Made by a program: the position numbers and the translations under genes. Positions 35,854 to 48,055 of a DNA stretch of 64,000 bases are shown here, piece after piece (position 1 is the stretch's first letter; each line of letters opens with the position of its first letter). The DNA is from Episyrphus balteatus (lineage: Eukaryota; Arthropoda; Insecta; Diptera; Syrphidae). A model generated the notes under the pieces. It saw only the letters and a program-made list of their open reading frames with translations, was not told the DNA's origin and searched no databases. The stretch is from NCBI RefSeq assembly GCF_945859705.1, contig NC_079137.1, positions 620,001 to 684,000 on the forward strand, given 5' to 3'.

Positions 35854-38710
35854 TAAATGTAAATTGTTTGAGATGAGATACAAAGATATACAAAAATATT
35901 TTGTAAGATAAAAAAAAGCGTTAGTAAATTTATTTTTCTTCTCTCTGTGTAGTATAACTGGATCAATTTGTTTATAAATTCCTACGTTTTTTTAGGTTTG
36001 GATTTTATATATTCATCTCAGGTCTTGATGATGCATAAAGATGCATTAATATTCCATTGGTGAGTCTGTTTTTAGTGCATCTGGAATGTGGAAATAGAAT
36101 ATTTTTGTATTCAAATTCATAAGTTACACATTTTTGTTTTGTTTTTGCATTGCAAATCAGCATATACGTAATAAATAAGTAGTGCTGAGGTAAGTACAGT
36201 TCGTCACATATGAATGATATTGAAAATGTTTTGTTGTTGACATTTGTTACGCTTCGAGGCATCGTTAAGTTGGATCTTATTTTCTTATTCACTAGCAGAG
36301 TTAAAGATCAACAGACAAAGATTCACCTCGTAAGATACAATAGACATAAAATAACAAAGAGATCAGAGAGAAAGATTATTAAGATGTGGGTTTAAAAGTT
36401 TTTTTACGTGGTAATAAATAAATAAATTCTTTTATTGTGGGCTTAAAGTCAATTTTATTCAATTTTTATATATTATATTTTTTGGCGCAACGTTTCAGGG
36501 ATGGTTATCCCCTTCATCAGGCAAAATATAAACAATATTTGATGAAAACAAAATTATAAATAATTATAAATTATAATTATAAATTATAAATAATTTTGTT
36601 TTCATCAAATATTGTTTATATTTTGCCTGATGAAGGGGATAACCATCCCTGAAACGTTGCGCCAAAAAATATAATATATAACAATTGAATAAAATTGACT
36701 TTAAGCCCACAATAAAAGAATTTATTTATATAAGAAAAGTCACCAAATTTGTTAAAGGTAATAAATAAATAATTTATAAATTTAACTTCGTCAGAAGCTA
36801 GTCTATTGTTGCCAAAGAAATTGAATATTATTCGGCGACCCTAGAGGGATATACGTAAGACAGTTATTCGTATGAAATCGGAGAATCTTCGGCTCCGACG
36901 GATACCTCGCTAGGTCTGATTATATTGATGAAGCTAAAGATAAAGCCAAGAGATCAAATTATTTATTATTATTTATTATTTATTTAGTTTTGTAGAACTC
37001 AACAACAAATAGTAATAATAATCATTATGATTTAATTAATAATATAGTATCTGATATAAATATTCCTTGGATTAATTTACTTATCAGATGAACGTTATCA
37101 ACCTTAATTGCAGTAGTTTTTCTCAGCTTAATGTATTTATTTGAATTGCACGTACATTTTTGTGAGTTAAACATCCCTCTTATAACTACATTTTTAACGA
37201 CGATTAAAAAAGCTACTTGTGGCGATTTTTTAAAGGTTTAATTGATAACACTGCAACGAAAATAGAGCTTGAACCAAACCATACTTTTCTAAAGGATTTT
37301 TGTGTTTGTTTTTTTTTTTTTTCAAAACTTGTAGTTGTGTTCATGCTGAACCCAAGTAACAATTTTTAAGAACTTAGTTCTTTCTCTTAGCTAGACAAAA
37401 AATTTAAAATTTACAAGACTTAGGTATGTCGAATTCCTTTAAAAAGAATCGATTTAAGGGCAATTTTTTGTTCAATAAATCATATTCGCCACATTGCTTA
37501 CGACAAGTAAATCGGAAGGAATTCGACATCAGGCTTAGAATTTTGGTGAAAAATTGGGATATCCCGATTTATGAGTTAATAAATATAAAATCATCAACGA
37601 TTCTATTCTTTCTAAAGAGGTCTGAAAGGCAATCACCTGTAACATATTTTATTTAAAAACAAAGCTCCTCCAACTACCAACGAATTGTGCTGCCATGTTC
37701 TTCAATATGAAGAAGATAAAAAGAGCTTTTAAAATACGAATGACAACAACTGTCAAAATATCCTTTCGCCTGAGAACTGAAAAATCCTTTTTAGCACGCA
37801 ATTTACGCATGTCAGAGAAAAATATACGGAAAAATAGTAGACGAACAAAGAAACGAAAGCAAAAAAAAAAAACAACATTGCAAAATAGAATATTCTCCCG
37901 CGAGTATTCACGCGAAGTCCTTGTCAGTTTAAAAGCCATCATTCCTTTAGTTGACATTCGGTTTTTCATTCGCAAAGAGTAACTTTAAAAAAAAATTATT
38001 ACGGACATTCCCTTTTTTTTCAATATAGTTGTGACTGTCGATATATAATGTATATTTTGTTTTAAGTTAATTATAAAAGCTAGACACATACACATATTAT
38101 TACAAATACATAGCAAAGACTTTAGAGGGATATCTTTTTAAAAATAATTATTTGATTTACTAAACGAGTTTTCGATATAGGTAACGAAAAAAATAAAGAC
38201 ATAAAATTAAAAAAAATTATTGTGCCGGTGGTTGATGATTCTCATTTTCAATATTTAAAAGGACATTTTGTATAATAAATTACTATTGCAAAAATTATTG
38301 TCACATATTTTAGGACATTTTCCATACGCCCCTTAAAAAATAAGAAGAAAAAAAAAAAAAACACACACCCGTAGCGTGTGTGCATAAATTACGACACACC
38401 AATATACAAGGTCCTTTATTTTGTGTTATTGTTGTTGTGTCTCAGCCATGTCAAATTGTGAACTCTGGAGTGCTTTCATACATTAGTGATTTTAATCTGT
38501 GAATATTTTTTTTTTCGTATAAGACAAACAGAAAAAACATAAAAATAAATTAAAGAAAAAAAAAAAATTAATAGGCACATTTATAAAGGATATAAAAAAA
38601 AGAAACGATTAAAAGAAGAATAAAATATTAAAAATATAAAAAATAAAGAGTGGGTCGAAGGTTAAATTGCTGCCGCAGGAAACAATTTAAGTTCAAAGGA
38701 AATTGTGCCT
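35854..38710. other. Spacer and 5' region of alpha-arrestin D
   Basis: Contains the long foldback at 36418-36729. Small open frames near 37426-37982 show no family resemblance and are judged chance. Sequence just before 38711 is the likely 5' UTR. Confidence 0.45.
36418..36729. mobile_element. Foldback element with arms of about 145 bp
   Basis: The left and right halves are almost perfect complements. The left arm runs from AATAAATTCTTTTATTGTGG through GGCGCAACGTTTCAGGGATG to AATTATAAATAATT, and the right arm is its reverse. The direct repeat GGTAATAAATAAATAA occurs before (about 36410) and after (about 36756) and may be a flanking duplication. Each arm contains CTGATGA...GAAAC, the core strings of a hammerhead ribozyme (right arm 36627-36655; left arm on the minus strand). 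Confidence 0.85.
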
Positions 38711-41700
38711 ATGCCAATTGAGTGCCTTATCTCTTTCGACCATAATCCCCAAGGTGTATACTATTCTGGACAGGAGCTATCTGGTGTTGTCGAACTCAAT
38801 GTCGAAACAACAAAAAGGATCAAAGGTGCGATTTTTTTTTTTCAAAAACCTCTAATAATAAAAATTAAAGACATACAAAAAAAAAGCTACGTAGCACGTA
38901 GGTATATAATAACTTGACGATGACAACCATACCCACTGACCGCGTATAATCTGAGTCATTTTTATGTGTAAAAATACGACCATTCCTTATGCGCGCCAAC
39001 AAAAGGGGCTACACACCATTATTGTGGTGGCATTAGTTTATGATAGGTACATTATTGCAAATTTTATTTGAGTAACAAAAAAGGTTTTGCTTATTTTTAT
39101 TGCAATTTAAAATTTAAGTTTTAAAGCCTTCCATTAAAATGAAAAAGGTTTAAGTATCAACCTTATTTAGCAAGCCGCTGAAAACGCTTACGGAATTTTT
39201 GAGGAGATAAAATATTGAATACGCGGTAAGCCTTGAAAGATTGAATTGTATTCCCCTACCAATATATAAAAGAGGTTTTTATTTCCATACCTCACAATCT
39301 TATGAGAATTTAGGATAAAAGTCCCACAATTTCTCGAAAAAAAGATTTGTGTGCATAATAATAATAATGATTTCTTGAAATAACACACTTTTCATACAAA
39401 AAGGAAAACAGAATTACTTGTTTTTCCTTACACATCATACTGTCAATATTTTTACATGACAACCTATAATAAATTTTATATTATTGGAAAGCTTGTTATT
39501 TAACCTATAAAAATATGTATCAACCACATCTGTATGACACCTACAAAAAAAAGTTACAACATTTCAAAGACAACAAGTGGGTGGCGTCAGGTTTTTTTTT
39601 TCGATTCGGAATTTCTTGATTCGGTCCCCATGCCAAGGCCAGTGATAAAATTTATGCAATAGCTTAATAAGACCAGGCATTTATTTAAGAAGTCATTTAA
39701 AACAGAAAACGTTTCCCTAATTCAAATAAACAAATAAGACAAGATGGTCACTCTTACCAAAGTGTCAGCATCGTATATGATAATGGCAGTTTGTTTTTGT
39801 TTTGATTATTGCCAGAGTCATGCACGACAAACAAAACAAGGGTCGCTTTATACATACATACGTACCCTGTACGTAGTCCTTTTGAAATATTAATAGTTAT
39901 AAGACCCTCGTGGATATTGTAGCATGGATAATTATTATTTATATCGGATAAAAGTACATAGATTTTGTACAAGTCTAAGTTCTCTCTCTGAGATAGTGAT
40001 CCATACATGACAACAACAGGGCAGGGCGATGACAACAAATTCTTTTAAATTCATAATATTTTAAAGTGCATTCGTATGTAATGGAATTTTTTTTAGCTAT
40101 AGTCATTGGGACTGGTGTATAATAATGGCTCTTTTTGAGTCACATGTATGCCTAGGTTCTGTTTTTAAAGGTCAAGGCTAATTAGATTAAGTATGTAGGT
40201 ATATGTTTGGATAGCCTTAGCATTGTTATAATGAAATGAAGCCACTATATTTTTTTCTTTTTTAATTTTAAAGTAATGAAATTATCAATTTTTTATATCA
40301 TCAAGGAATGACGTATTGAGAAACATAGACAAAATGACAATTGACTCCTCCTTGATGTAATTATTTGCTTTTCTTCCAATTTCAACCTTAAAAAAAAGGT
40401 TAATACAGTTCATTTTGAAACTTAACTTTTTTGATGTCCTCATTTTCTTTACAAACAATTTTCATCCTCATAACAATCCTTATTACTCGAGAATAACATA
40501 CATACATACACAAATACGCACGTATATTTCATTTTCAGCACAAGGACAAATAATTCACACAACCGTCTAATAACTTTATCAAGAGGCTGCCAAATTCTCG
40601 TCCTTAAGCTCAATAATAATATATTTTAGCCAAGGATGCATAGATCAGGGTGACTTACATTTTTGTACACTAAACAATATAGTCTTACCCACCCATGGAG
40701 AAAAATTGTTCTATTTTCTTCTTTTTTGTATTCTGTCTGATTATGTAGAATTTTTGTTATTTTTTTTTCAGCAATTCATATTACTGTTAGTGGATATGCC
40801 AAAGTTCGTTGGATAAAAAAGGGTTATCCGCGCGACAGCGAACGAGCTGCATGTCGTGCGTATAAATCATATCTTTCATCGAGATCTTATGTCCTGGGTA
40901 GCTGTTCGAATAGTTCAATTATTGATTGGCTACCCGGCGAATATACATATGCGTTTCATGTCATACTGCCAAATAATTTGCCAACCTCATTCGATGGGAA
41001 ATATGGGCAAATACACTATGAAATTGTTACTACAATTGATCGGCCAGGACGGTATCCGAAAGTTTACAAATTGCCGTTCACCGTTATACATCCAATAGAT
41101 TTAAATTCGGATCCAATTTATAGAGTAAGTTTTTTTATTTCTCAATTTAACAAAAATTTCTTGAAAAAAAAGTACGTATACACCCGAGTGTACATACAAT
41201 ATATGGTCTATATGAGCATTTTTTTGACAGGTACCCCTTGAAATTCTTGATCGTAAACGATTTTGGAGTTTTTGCTGTCCCACAGGACCGTTAACTGTGA
41301 AATTTTCAACACCTTACTGTGGCTATGCACCAGGTCAAAAAATAAATTTCGTCCTCTATATAAATAATGAATCGTCAATTGATATAACCGAATGCGATGT
41401 CAAATTGAAACAAGAAGTACGCTACGAAAGTCACAATCCTCAACATGAATATCGTCTAGATAAAAATCTGATAGCTCGCAAAAAATTCGGAAATGTCCTC
41501 CGATGGAGCCGCAAAGTGTATCGTGGTAGTTTGGAAATACTCTCGATACCGCCATCTTCATCGAAATTTCCTTGTCCTATCGTTGTTTCGTATTTTATAA
41601 AAATTATAATTAAGCCAACGGATTTTCATTGGAAAGTCAAGCTGAAAATTCCATTAACAATTGGTAGTATGCCGATAATGGATCAGACATTGAGTCGTCA

Positions 41701-42056
41701 CCAGACGAATGAGGAAATAATTCAGCAACAACAACAGACTCCGGCATTGATTGTAACGGATAGTGATAATCCACCAGAGTATGTTCCAATGGGTGAGTAA
41801 AATTGTTTATAAAAAAAAAAGAAAAAAAGGATAAAACCAGTTGTATTTTATAGTGCCTCCTTCTTATGAAGATGCCATGGCACTCAGTGAACGCTTCTTT
41901 GATGATACTGAATACTTGCATAATGTCAGCATGACTAACATAACAACTGACAATGGGGAATCATTCAAACCACGTTATCCGGTCTACTATGATTTTATGA
42001 CGCCATTCATTCCGCCCGGTAGTGAAGAAAGTTCTGATATTTTGTATTTCAGTTAG
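38711..42056 (+). CDS. Alpha-arrestin D with two PPxY motifs
   Basis: Four exons: 38711-38825, 40772-41124, 41231-41792 and 41854-42056; 410 residues. The start is ATG at 38711 (MPIECLISFDHNPQG); the GTG six bases earlier is ignored. The arrestin_N signature is VYYSGQELSGVVEL with LPTSFDGKYGQIHYE. Arrestin_C begins FWSFCCPTGPL and includes YAPGQKINFV. The tail holds PPEY at 337-340 (exon 3) and PPSY at 345-348 (start of exon 4), a double WW-domain ligand like that of vertebrate ARRDC proteins. It should link cargo to NEDD4-type ligases. The intron after codon 156 (phase 0) matches one in gene A; the first and last introns match all paralogues. A further exon at 42267-42358 can replace or extend exon 4. 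Confidence 0.94.
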
Positions 42057-42266
42057 AGAAAACTCAAGGTTTCCTCATTAATTATATCTCAATTTTTTTT
42101 TCTTAAAATTAAACTTGCATAAATAATATTTAATTAATTTATTAATTCTTTGTTATTTTTTATTCTTAATGCTTAAATGTTTAAACAAAAAAAAAAACAT
42201 TAATGTAAATTAAAAATTTTTGTGGTTTTTTCTTTGTTGTTTTTTTCCTTTTCTCTATGGTTTTAG

Positions 42267-42358
42267 AAAACGTTATTGAGGGATCACCTTCGCAGCTGCG
42301 ATTAGCGCTCCAGGATTCATCTCCTACCAGTAGCAATATTAAAAAAGATGTAAATTAA
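42267..42358 (+). CDS. Alternative 3' terminal exon of alpha-arrestin D
   Basis: A strong acceptor (pyrimidine tract ending GGTTTTAG) precedes a 92-bp exon open to TAA. Its frame needs a phase 1 donor. The exon 3 donor at 41792 supplies this, giving VPM-ENVIEGSPSQLRLALQ and on to KKDVN. An internal GT within exon 4 after 42018 would also do. The first route removes PPSY but keeps PPEY; the second keeps both and replaces the last residues. Codon use and GC content look coding, and AATAAA repeats follow directly. Which form is used cannot be told from sequence. Confidence 0.65.
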
Positions 42359-43949
42359 AAAAATAAAATAAAATAAAATAAAAACGCTTATAAGCTAAGA
42401 AACATTCGTAAAATCGAAATAAAAAAATAAAAATATTTTACAAGTACAAAGTGCCACTTACCTTTTCAATCAACAATTATCTACTAGATTTATTGTATAA
42501 TGTACAACATTTATAAACAAAAGAAAACAAAAAAAAAAATGTCCTTCCTCTTCTTGTCCATTTCAATGCACAATTTATATTTATTAAAAAATTAATTTGT
42601 ATGTAACTCTAGTTAAATAAAATTTAAATACAAAACAAAAAATTAAATTATTATATTTAAAATTATTAATAGAAACAAAAAAAAATTAGGTAATATATTT
42701 TTAAATTTTCCAAATTTCGTACGTGTTTAGATTAGAAAATCACAACAAATTAAAAACTAAAAAACAAACATAATTTAAAGAAATTTAAACTGCACTTTAA
42801 GCTAAATTTAACTAAATGCAATATGAATATATATTTACCTCAGAAAAAAAGTTTGAATAAACCATAAATCATAAATAAAAAAATTAGCATGTGTTTTGTT
42901 TTTTCTAAAATAAAACGTGTTGAGTTTTTTTTATTAAGAGTCAATGGTGCCTAGTTTTTTTTGTTAATTAAAGTGATTTAAAATTAGAAGTCCATTGCTT
43001 AAATTGTATAACAAAATACAAAAAAGTAAAATTAAAATTAATAAACAACTTTATAACACTTAAAGTTACATACATATGTGTTTTATTTTTTGAATAATAT
43101 TGGCAGCTTTAAAAGTCTAGAAGGTGCTTTTGATGATAGGAAACTTTAATCCTAAAGTTCAGTATAAAAGCTTCCTCTGCATAATGTGTCACATAATATG
43201 TAAGTGCTTATAAATGTTTTCACTTTTTACTAAGCTTTATGACAGCTTTTAAGCTTCGAGGTAATGGTTTTAAACTTAAAAAAACTTTCTTGTAGATAAG
43301 GTTTTAAAATAAGTTTTCCATGTCATTTCGACTTATAAAGTTTTCCTACTTTTTGAATAAATGTATGTTAGATATTTGCTAACATACAGAGCTTAGTATT
43401 GAGTACCGAAATTGTTAAAAGACTAATGGAACTGTTCGTTTTGTTTTAACCCAACTTTTTAGTAAATTTGGAAAAATATTTTTAATTAAAAATACCTTAA
43501 CCCTTAAAAATACCTTATATTAAATCTATTAAAACTAAAAACGAAAATTCTTTATTCATAAATATAAATGAATTAAAACCAAAAAAGAAACATAACTGAC
43601 AAATGTAACCCAAGGGCTTAAAAGCGAAATTTAAGCCTGTTTGACACAGGAATCTGTCAAAAGCTAGGTTCATCTCTATTTTTCGGTATTTGTTCGTGTC
43701 GCACAACACAAATAAAACAAATACATAATTAAAAAAAGTGTTTGAAAAACAATACAAAATGTTTCGATATTTTGAGTTCCTTTATTTTTTTACTCAATCG
43801 GTGTTTTTGTTTACATTTTTTGATGTGAAAAAAGTAGTAGAACATTTGTTCCTAATTTTTAAATTTTTCTTTCTTTTTCCCACTTTTTTCATTAGAATTA
43901 ATTCCACTTTCATTAGAATTAAGGTAGGTAAGTTTTTCTTTTTTTTATA
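42359..43949. other. 3' flank of alpha-arrestin D, no gene
   Basis: Repeated AATAAA from 42360 onward probably serves as poly-A signal. The rest is AT-rich with no recognisable feature. Confidence 0.5.
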
Positions 43950-43951
43950 TA

Positions 43952-44498
43952 CAGGGTGGCTGACGAATATCGCTACATTAAAAAATTCAAATAACTTTTT
44001 TTTCAGTGTATGAAATTTATTTTTCTTTAATTCATGCTAAAGCGCATTCAATTTTATTAAATATAGCTTTATTAGTTTTAAAAATAATGGATTTTAAATG
44101 CCTCCCCTGGTCTTTAATGCATGTGGGGTGAATTAAAAAAAGATGTTTTTTGAAGATTTGAGACAGGAATAAATGCAAATATTTCTCGATTGGATTGTTT
44201 TCTTTCATTCAAATTTGTTGATTTTGCTTTGCGGCCTTCCTGTTTACAATAAACTCAAAAGAAAAAGTCGGATGCAGTAAGTGCAAGCGATTTGGGATTT
44301 TAACGGAATGGTAAAATCGTGCATATGAGCTTATCGGAAAATTTTCGTAGGAATTCTACGAAAACATTATCCATTTTCTATTATGCATTTTTGTTAAATC
44401 TAAAAACCAATCTGTAAAATAAAAAATGAACCAGATTCACTAAGTAGAAAAAAAGTTATTAAAGTTTTTTTTTGTAGCGGCTTTCGTCAGCCACCCTG
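43952..44498. mobile_element. Non-autonomous DNA transposon with CAGGGTGGCTGACGAA ends
   Basis: The left end CAGGGTGGCTGACGAATATC and the reversed right end CAGGGTGGCTGACGAAAGCC are flanked by TA on both sides (43950-43951 and 44499-44500). The 547-bp interior has no usable frame. TA duplication suggests a Tc1/mariner-type mobiliser. Confidence 0.78.
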
Positions 44499-44802
44499 TA
44501 TTTTATTTATATTTAACACGTGGACATTGGGGGCTATCGTGAGTAAAAACTTCATTACATGGGAACGAAAATGATCATACAAAATTTCCCTCCGAATTTA
44601 TTTTCATCGACAATCAATTTTCTAGAGGAATGTAGATGTCATTTCATACGATTTTTTGTTCCTTGCCCTTGAAATAAATTCCAAGGGAGAATCACGATCG
44701 CACAAAAAATTCCGAGGGAAAAAAATATTCTCTGGAAAAAAAAAATCCGATAGAAACAAAATTCCCCTGGAGTTCACAATAGGGCACATTAGGTGTGATT
44801 TA

Positions 44803-45003
44803 AAAAAAATCAGGTGATTTTATGCAATGAACTATTCACAATAATCTTTATGAACCATTTACTAATTTTTTGTTGAAAAAAAATCAGGTGATTGTATACA
44901 ATGAACTATTCACAATAATCTTTTTGAAGCATTAAGTAATTTTTTGTTGATTTAAAAAAAATCAGGTGATTTTATTCAATAAACTATTCACAATAGAATA
45001 CAA
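44803..45003. repeat. Minisatellite, about 75-bp unit, 2.6 copies
   Basis: Units begin AAAATCAGGTGATT and contain CAATGAACTATTCACAATA. CAGGTGATT starts at 44811, 44885 and 44963, so spacing is 74 and 78 bp. Confidence 0.85.
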
Positions 45004-45128
45004 TGAACTACCTATTCAAAATAAAATTCAGTTAATTTTATTTTTACTTAAGGGTTATGTATGTATTATGTAAAGATGTCAAATATGTAAAATTGTACAC
45101 GTACCTACCTATATTTCATCAGCATTTA

Positions 45129-45418
45129 AAGCCTAGTACGCAGATCGGGAAAAGTTTAATTTCTCATACAAATTTTTTCTGGGGACAAATTTTGTCTTGA
45201 ATATTTTTCCAAGCAGTACGCACTTCACGCTCAAAATTAAAATATTTGGAGCCGCTGTAAACAAAAAGTCTCCACTGAATTTCGCGCGGACAAATAATGT
45301 TCGAAGCATAATTCTGCTGGCAAAATTGTGACAAGAAAAAAATTCAAACAAAATTAAGGGGGACTTATAATAAAATACTTGGAAAATTTGTTTTTTTCCC
45401 GATCTGCGTACTAGGCTT
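45129..45418. mobile_element. MITE with AAGCCTAGTACGCAGATCGG ends
   Basis: The left end and the reversed right end share 25 bp (AAGCCTAGTACGCAGATCGG then GAAAA) and are flanked by TA at 45127-45128 and 45419-45420. Length is 290 bp, with no coding capacity. Confidence 0.83.
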
Positions 45419-45420
45419 TA

Positions 45421-47819
45421 TAAACAATTCTTTTTTTTTGTAAAAATTGTTATTTTCTTTAAACAAAATCAAAACCGCCAAAAATCCCCTTCTGGTTCTC
45501 TAACATTGTAATGTTATGTTTAACTGAATTAAAAATTCAATTTTTTCAGCAATCCATAACTTACCATAATTGAGTCTATTTATGAATTTATATTGGGGAA
45601 GTAAAAAGTAATGTACTCAAACTCAATTTCATAATAGTATTTATTGTAAAAAAAATTTAAGAGAAATCATATTCTTTTTAACTTGATGGGAAAGCAAACA
45701 GCTTTTGAGTGCTTTGTTTTATAAGCTTTCAAAGAGTATTCTCTTAAAACCTTGAAAGCTTTCATATTTCAAAATAAATTTTTAAATTCAACAAAATTAA
45801 AAACGTTCTTGAAAATTTATTTGACATACATAGCTCTCAGCAGGTTGTAATTTTCAGCTTTCAAGAAACATAAAAAAAACATCAATTTTTAAAAGTCTAC
45901 ATTGTCATCTTGTCTCCCTAAATTTTAATCGAGGCTGAATTTTTCTTAAACTCTCTACTCAAATTCAATTTCATCTTTTTTCTTAACTTTTTTCGTTAGA
46001 ATAACAAACTTTTGTTGGGTATTAAATATCATTAAAAATTTAAGATATTACAAACATGACAAAAAAAAAATAAACCTGAAAGTTGATTATGCTTTCATGA
46101 AGTCCTTAAAATTCCTTGAAAAAAAAGCAACAAAAAAATATAAATTTAAATGGAGTTTGGGAGGGTAGAAATGAATAATAACACTCACGCGAAGGGCCTC
46201 TTTTACGCTTTATGACAGACAGTTGGTGTAAATTCAAAATTAAAAAATAAGTTAGAACGACGGCCGCGGCTATACGACGATATGTTCATTTAATGAGGAA
46301 ATTACTTCGGAAAGCCACGCTGTGTTTGTGTGAATGAATTATCATGAACACAACTTGTTTTGTTGTTCTTTTATATCCCACTCTGATCACAGTCTGTTTG
46401 TCGGTCGGTTAGGTAGCCAACAGAAAACTCTCTGTGCTTTTTTTTTTTATACACAAGGACTATCAAGGACGAATAAAAAAGGAAAAAAAATATAAAGGCT
46501 CATTTATGCATGAGGTGCAAGCAGCTTATAACGACCACTCATGTGTCAGTTCCATTTACTACTATATCGATGATATGGCCATAATACATGCTAATGAAAT
46601 CATCGTTTTGGTGTAAGGTGTATGGAAATGTTATGAGGACGAATATGAATTTATATAAATATTTTACATAAATGAATGGTAGGTATATTATGTACCTTGG
46701 GGGAGTATGAATATCGAATTTTGAAAGTTTTTTTTTTATAACAAATAGTTGGAACTTAATTAATTTGAGTTGTATTATTTTCAGTTCGTGGTTTTACTCT
46801 TTTTTTATATTTTAATTTTTTAGATGTCCTGAATGGATGTATATTATTCCCAAAAGGACAAGCTCCAATGGCTTGAAATCGAAATCGAACAAGTTGGTTA
46901 TTTATTCAGGGTTGGTAATTTTGTTTTCTCTCTCTTTGGACAACAAACAAGAACAATTACTACCCGCTCTTCCTATATGTATACCTTTTTTTTTTCATTC
47001 GTCGGCGAGTAAAAAAAAGGATATGCATCAACATAAATCATGTTAAAAGAAAATAAAAACAAAAAAACTTAAGATAAATCTCCTTTTAGTATCCTCCTTA
47101 TAGCAGGTAAAACAAATAAAAATAAAAGAATAAAAACAAAGATAAAAATGGTTTGCCAGAAAAGATATGAAGAAGAAGAAGCAAGTTGTAACACTTTGCA
47201 ATAAGCAAAAAGAAAAATAAATAAAAATAAATAAATGAAAACATAAAAAAAAAACAAAAACAAAATGAAAAAATAAAAGAAACAAAAAAAAAAAAAAAAC
47301 AAAGCAAACTAAAACTCTTGAGGGAATATCTCGACGGAAATACTTGAACTAGATTTTAATTATTTGCAGCTTACAACTGCCTCACAGTGTCTTACCACAC
47401 ACACCATTTATGTTTATGTGTGGCTTGGCAATTTCCCTTTGGAAATTTATATACTAGGTACCTACACATAACGTTTTGTAGTAGAAGAGAATCCTTATCC
47501 TTACGAAGGATTTTTTTGTATTTTTTTCTCTATTTTACAAGTGGTTTATTTGCTTCAGTTCAAATGTCAGTGTACCTTTAAATATTGTTGTTTTAGAAAT
47601 TCTATCTTCTGTGTGCGTAAATAGATAAATGTTTTTGTTTTTTTTCTCATTCTTAGATATACAAACATTAATTAAAAAACATTTATTCTGGTGTCGTTTG
47701 TGCGTTTGTCTTTTTAATTTAAATTTAAATACGAAAATTAAGTGTTTTTTTTTGAGAAAATTGTTAAATAAAAAAAAAAAATTTAAATATGTGGAGTATT
47801 TTAGGCGCTTACAAATCTT
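45421..47819. other. Gene-free stretch with low-complexity block
   Basis: No gene was recognised. From 47045 to 47300 the plus strand is almost pure purine (A/G-rich), giving meaningless Phe-rich frames on the other strand. The segment 46150-46420 is somewhat more GC-rich (for example GACGGCCGCGGC) and may be regulatory. Confidence 0.4.
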
Positions 47820-48055
47820 AAGGCTTAACTACATACCTACACCACTTTTTGAAAAAGTACAAAAGTGAAAATATTTTTTTTTTGGCTAGCGCAATTGTTT
47901 TGTGAAAAAGAGTATACAAATTGTTTATTAGACCAAAAAATAAGCTTTCTGCATCATTTGTTTTAATTTTGAGGGCCGAAAAACTATACAAAAATGCGTT
48001 TGAAAATTTTCACTTTTGTACTTTTTCACTTTTTGAGCCAATGTAGTTAAGGCTT
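47820..48055. mobile_element. MITE with about 55-bp TIRs (AAGSCTTAACTACAT ends)
   Basis: The left arm AGGCTTAACTACATACC and the right arm ATGTAGTTAAGGC are complementary. Both continue into CACTTTTTGAAAAAGTACAA and AAGTGAAAAT. Length is about 236 bp. Confidence 0.75.

Noticed and set aside
37649..37982. Overlapping frames of about 100 codons on both strands
   Set aside because: Lys/Arg/Phe-rich products typical of A/T-rich non-coding DNA; no motif.
41793..42266. Splice from the TTTCA-GTTAGA site (42050) to 42267
   Set aside because: That donor is phase 2, whereas the 42267 exon needs phase 1; the join runs into a stop almost at once.
44803..45003. Regularly spaced repeats considered as a CRISPR array
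   Set aside because: Units of about 75 bp are repeated along their whole length without unique spacers, and the genome is eukaryotic.
47043..47307. Overlapping Phe-rich minus-strand frames
   Set aside because: Artefact of a purine-rich low-complexity block on the plus strand.
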